This document shows positions 63,001 to 64,000 of a stretch of 64,000 nt of DNA, in pieces. The notes beneath the pieces were generated by a model that saw nothing but the letters and a program-made list of their open reading frames with translations, was not told the origin of the DNA and did not search any database. Position 1 is the first letter of the stretch. Every line of letters starts with the position of its first letter. The position numbers were made by a program, and so were the translations under genes. Source of the DNA: Duganella callida (lineage in GTDB: Bacteria > Pseudomonadota > Gammaproteobacteria > Burkholderiales > Burkholderiaceae_D); assembly GCF_004614165.1 (NCBI RefSeq), contig NZ_SPVG01000090.1:46158-110157 (forward strand), read 5' to 3'.

Positions 63001-63257
63001 CCATGGCGATCCCCAACGACACCAAGGGCAACGTGAAACTGGCGCTGCCGGAGGCGGTCAAGCAGGGCGGCTCGGCCAAGGTCGGCATCAGCTGGAGCGG
63101 GCTGGAACAGGGCAAGCGTTACCTGGGCGGCGTGCAGTTGCTGAACCCGGCCGGCCGCGCGGTCTCGCTGACCGAGCTGAACATCGACACGCGCGACGTC
63201 ACGCCGGTGGACGCCGGCGCCACCGGCGCCCGCAAGCGCCTGATCAGCGCCAAGTAA
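60081..63257 (+). CDS. Secreted S8-family subtilisin-like serine peptidase
   Basis: A 1058-residue precursor with a signal peptide, an I9 inhibitor-like propeptide (about 38-160), a subtilase catalytic domain with D175 (GVIDTGIWPENL), H269 (GHGTHTSST) and S619 (GTSMATPHVAGL), and AAGGNSGPG holding the oxyanion Asn. A protease-associated insertion lies between His and Ser (about 400-560). A Fn3-like region (about 720-830) and a C-terminal domain of unknown type follow. The order resembles plant subtilases. No PEP-CTERM signal is seen, so it is probably released. It is followed by a terminator. Confidence 0.92.
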   Translation: MAKNKVPRQRRLTLLLMAAMPLLAAIHPARADDVRRPYIVQLADQPVAAYSGNLGGMRATKAVPGQRLDLASSAARQYRSYLSTQQDQAKALLPAAPITRQYQVVFNGFAARLTDAEVRALMASGKAVRITPDERQHVVTNYTPSFLGLDQPGGLWEQLGGKAHAGEDIIVGVIDTGIWPENLSYADRVDSKGQPTFDPSGTLAYGPAPARWKGVCQTGEGFTAANCNNKLIGARYFDDGFRASGSTIHWSEFRSPRDSLGAPAGDGGHGTHTSSTAAGNGNVPALAGNGDVLGVRNGMAPRARVAMYKICWSYNGGIDTPNGVGNTCYNSDSLAAIEAAVADGVDVLNYSISGGASPLDPVEQAFRHAVEAGVFVAAAGGNSGPGNAVAHISPWMATVAATTHDKTHTATVTLGNGQQYSGASLNPKAMPATAIIRAEDAVAPGADPSQAALCYRLEDVIAVHPIAQLDPAKVAGKIVACHRGTTARTDKANAVKAAGGVGMILLDDGNGTVVDIYNVPTIHVSQADGDAISAYAANAGATAALAASAMTPMTGPVLADFSSRGPNMFDPGVLKPDMAAPGVDILAGIAPSLSQAQHDAVIAGTAPAYSNSAYMSGTSMATPHVAGLAALLKQRHPDWSPAAVKSALMTNTRGVLPTALTGDEDGTLPWGQGAGLVQPNEAADPGLVYDVATADYQKYLCGLTGEAADCGAGALKGYALNLASISLPGVVGSQTVSRSVTNVSDKTAIYTASASVPGFDVKVTPATLQLEPGQTQSYNVSLTRTDAEDGVWQFGEVMWNDSEHKVRSPLQARYNSGAEAPALLSATSTSGSRQMDVLTGFDGKLGAVRAGMREYTRLAQTVTQAAAGSLDTLEGIVNACTARGAGVKAVTLGVPHNVMLARFELSNRDTDGGENDDLDLALLDQGNNLIAYSGHEGSNETLTLTAPPMGVVKVCVLGYKLKNGASTNYTVSYAMAIPNDTKGNVKLALPEAVKQGGSAKVGISWSGLEQGKRYLGGVQLLNPAGRAVSLTELNIDTRDVTPVDAGATGARKRLISAK

Positions 63258-63276
63258 GGAATGAAGGAAGGGCTTG

Positions 63277-63305
63277 GCCGCGTTCCCCGGAACGCGGCTT
63301 TTTTT
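63277..63305 (+). terminator. Rho-independent terminator of the subtilase gene
   Basis: A 9-bp stem GCCGCGTTC / GAACGCGGC with a four-base loop (63277-63298) is followed by seven T residues. It lies 20 bases after the stop codon. Confidence 0.92.
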
Positions 63306-63335
63306 GCAGTGCTATCTACCTACAGCGGAGGAATC

Positions 63336-64000
63336 ATGTTCAAGTCTCAATCGGGTGTGCGGAAATGGGTCGCGGGCGCGGTGCTGGCGATGACGGCGAT
63401 GGCGGCGGCCAGCGCGCAGGAGACGGTGACGGTGCTGGAGCAATTGAACGGCTATGTCGGTTCGGGCGGCCACAGCGATGAAGCCGCCCCGCTGAACAAC
63501 ACCTTCACCGGCAGTGAAAATGGCGCGCGCTTCAACAGCTGGGGCGCATTCTTCATCCCGGCGGGGCAATACAGCAAGGCCACGCTGTCGCTGACGCCGG
63601 GCTCGTACGGCAGCCTCGGGCCGGCCGTGATCGAGATGTTCGACGTCAGCGCGCCGTTGAGCACCTTCGACAATAATTTCAATCCGGGTGTGGCCGTTTT
63701 CAACGACCTCGGCAGCGGTCACAGCTACGGTTCGGCGACGTTTTATGACCAACCGCTGACGCTGACCCTGAACGCCAACGCGCTGACCGACATCAACGCC
63801 GCCAGCGGCGCCTGGTTCCTGATCGGCTTCACCAACCAGACCACCAATGCGCTGCCAGTGTTCGAGGGCGAAGGCAGCGGCATCTACATTTCCGGCGTCG
63901 GCCGCGGCGCCACCCAGTTCCAGCTCGACCTGACGCCGGCGGCCGCGGTGCCGGAACCGTCGCAATGGCTGGCCCTGAGCAGCGGCCTGCTGTTGCTGGG
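63336..64000 (+). CDS. PEP-CTERM sorting-domain protein (3' end outside window)
   Basis: The first 221 codons are present and the gene runs off the right edge. A signal peptide (VAGAVLAMTAMAAASA) is followed by a beta-rich region without known motifs. The visible end reads AAAVPEPSQWLALSSGLLLLG, the start of a PEP-CTERM signal, so only the basic tail is missing. GGAGG lies four bases before the ATG. It is not similar to the tandem pair at 58-59.7 kb apart from the sorting signal. Confidence 0.85.
   Translation, partial: MFKSQSGVRKWVAGAVLAMTAMAAASAQETVTVLEQLNGYVGSGGHSDEAAPLNNTFTGSENGARFNSWGAFFIPAGQYSKATLSLTPGSYGSLGPAVIEMFDVSAPLSTFDNNFNPGVAVFNDLGSGHSYGSATFYDQPLTLTLNANALTDINAASGAWFLIGFTNQTTNALPVFEGEGSGIYISGVGRGATQFQLDLTPAAAVPEPSQWLALSSGLLLL

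Overview
The window reads as a chromosomal segment of a high-GC betaproteobacterium, most likely Oxalobacteraceae (Massilia, Duganella or Janthinobacterium group). This is inferred from gene content: a caa3-like cytochrome oxidase cluster with Cox11, SURF1, CtaA and CyoE; PilT/PilU; OxyR; glycolate oxidase GlcDEF; a Burkholderia-type porin; and PEP-CTERM proteins. I see no rRNA, tRNA, CRISPR array, prophage or intact insertion sequence. Gene density is high, and almost every gene belongs to a recognisable family.

Layout. 1-4.5 kb: minus-strand sugar-acid catabolism operon (GntR/FadR regulator, 5-dehydro-4-deoxyglucarate dehydratase, 2-oxoglutarate-semialdehyde dehydrogenase, SMP-30 lactonase, start of a probable family 43 glycosidase) with a palindromic operator in front of the dehydratase. 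4.5-8.3 kb: HDOD protein, MFS exporter, porin. 8.4-12.5 kb: TerD / AIM24-like / TerD / DUF475 (TerC-like) stress module beside a divergent NhaR-like regulator. 12.5-17 kb: CNNM/CorC-type protein, AI-2E family transporter, SCO lipoprotein, FKBP lipoprotein, solute-binding protein. 17-25.3 kb: respiratory block with two minus-strand units, coxB-coxA-small assembly protein-cox11-DUF2970-coxC and surf1-SCO-like-ctaA-cyoE, split by one plus-strand small membrane gene. 25.6-33.7 kb: BioC-like methyltransferase, comF, trmL, EamA transporter, AraC regulator, rfaE2, a third PilT/PilU-type ATPase, oxyR, ubiA. 33.8-43.8 kb: DUF883 protein, a beta-helix lipoprotein/dihaem cytochrome pair, proC, yggS, pilT, pilU, glutathione peroxidase, a GGDEF/EAL protein. 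43.7-51.8 kb: glcDEF, SUFU-like protein, cobalamin adenosyltransferase, M48 peptidase, LysR/SGNH hydrolase pair. 51.7-54.7 kb: dxs-ispA-xseB isoprenoid operon. 55-64 kb: Rieske oxygenase, EamA transporter, sulfurtransferase, two tandem PEP-CTERM proteins, a large secreted subtilase and the start of a third PEP-CTERM protein.

The strongest unexplained structure is a dispersed family of short repeat units. Each unit has a 29-base body that begins GGGGTCAG and ends CACGAGC or a close variant, with a variable centre, followed by a short tail that often reads near GTAG. It occurs as inverted pairs forming perfect 42-bp and 40-bp hairpins (8315-8402, 39526-39611), as an inverted pair with 19-bp outer arms (15598-15659), as a single copy (29789-29817), and as three direct copies at an exact 42-base period inside comF (26830-26955). 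In comF the array adds three 14-residue repeats and keeps the frame open. No mobilising enzyme is visible here; a REP-type element moved by a RAYT transposase elsewhere in the genome is the leading guess.

Two further architectural features stand out. Three convergent gene pairs end on a shared TTAA so that their stop codons interlock, and other convergent pairs overlap by 16, 43, 53 and 216 bases.
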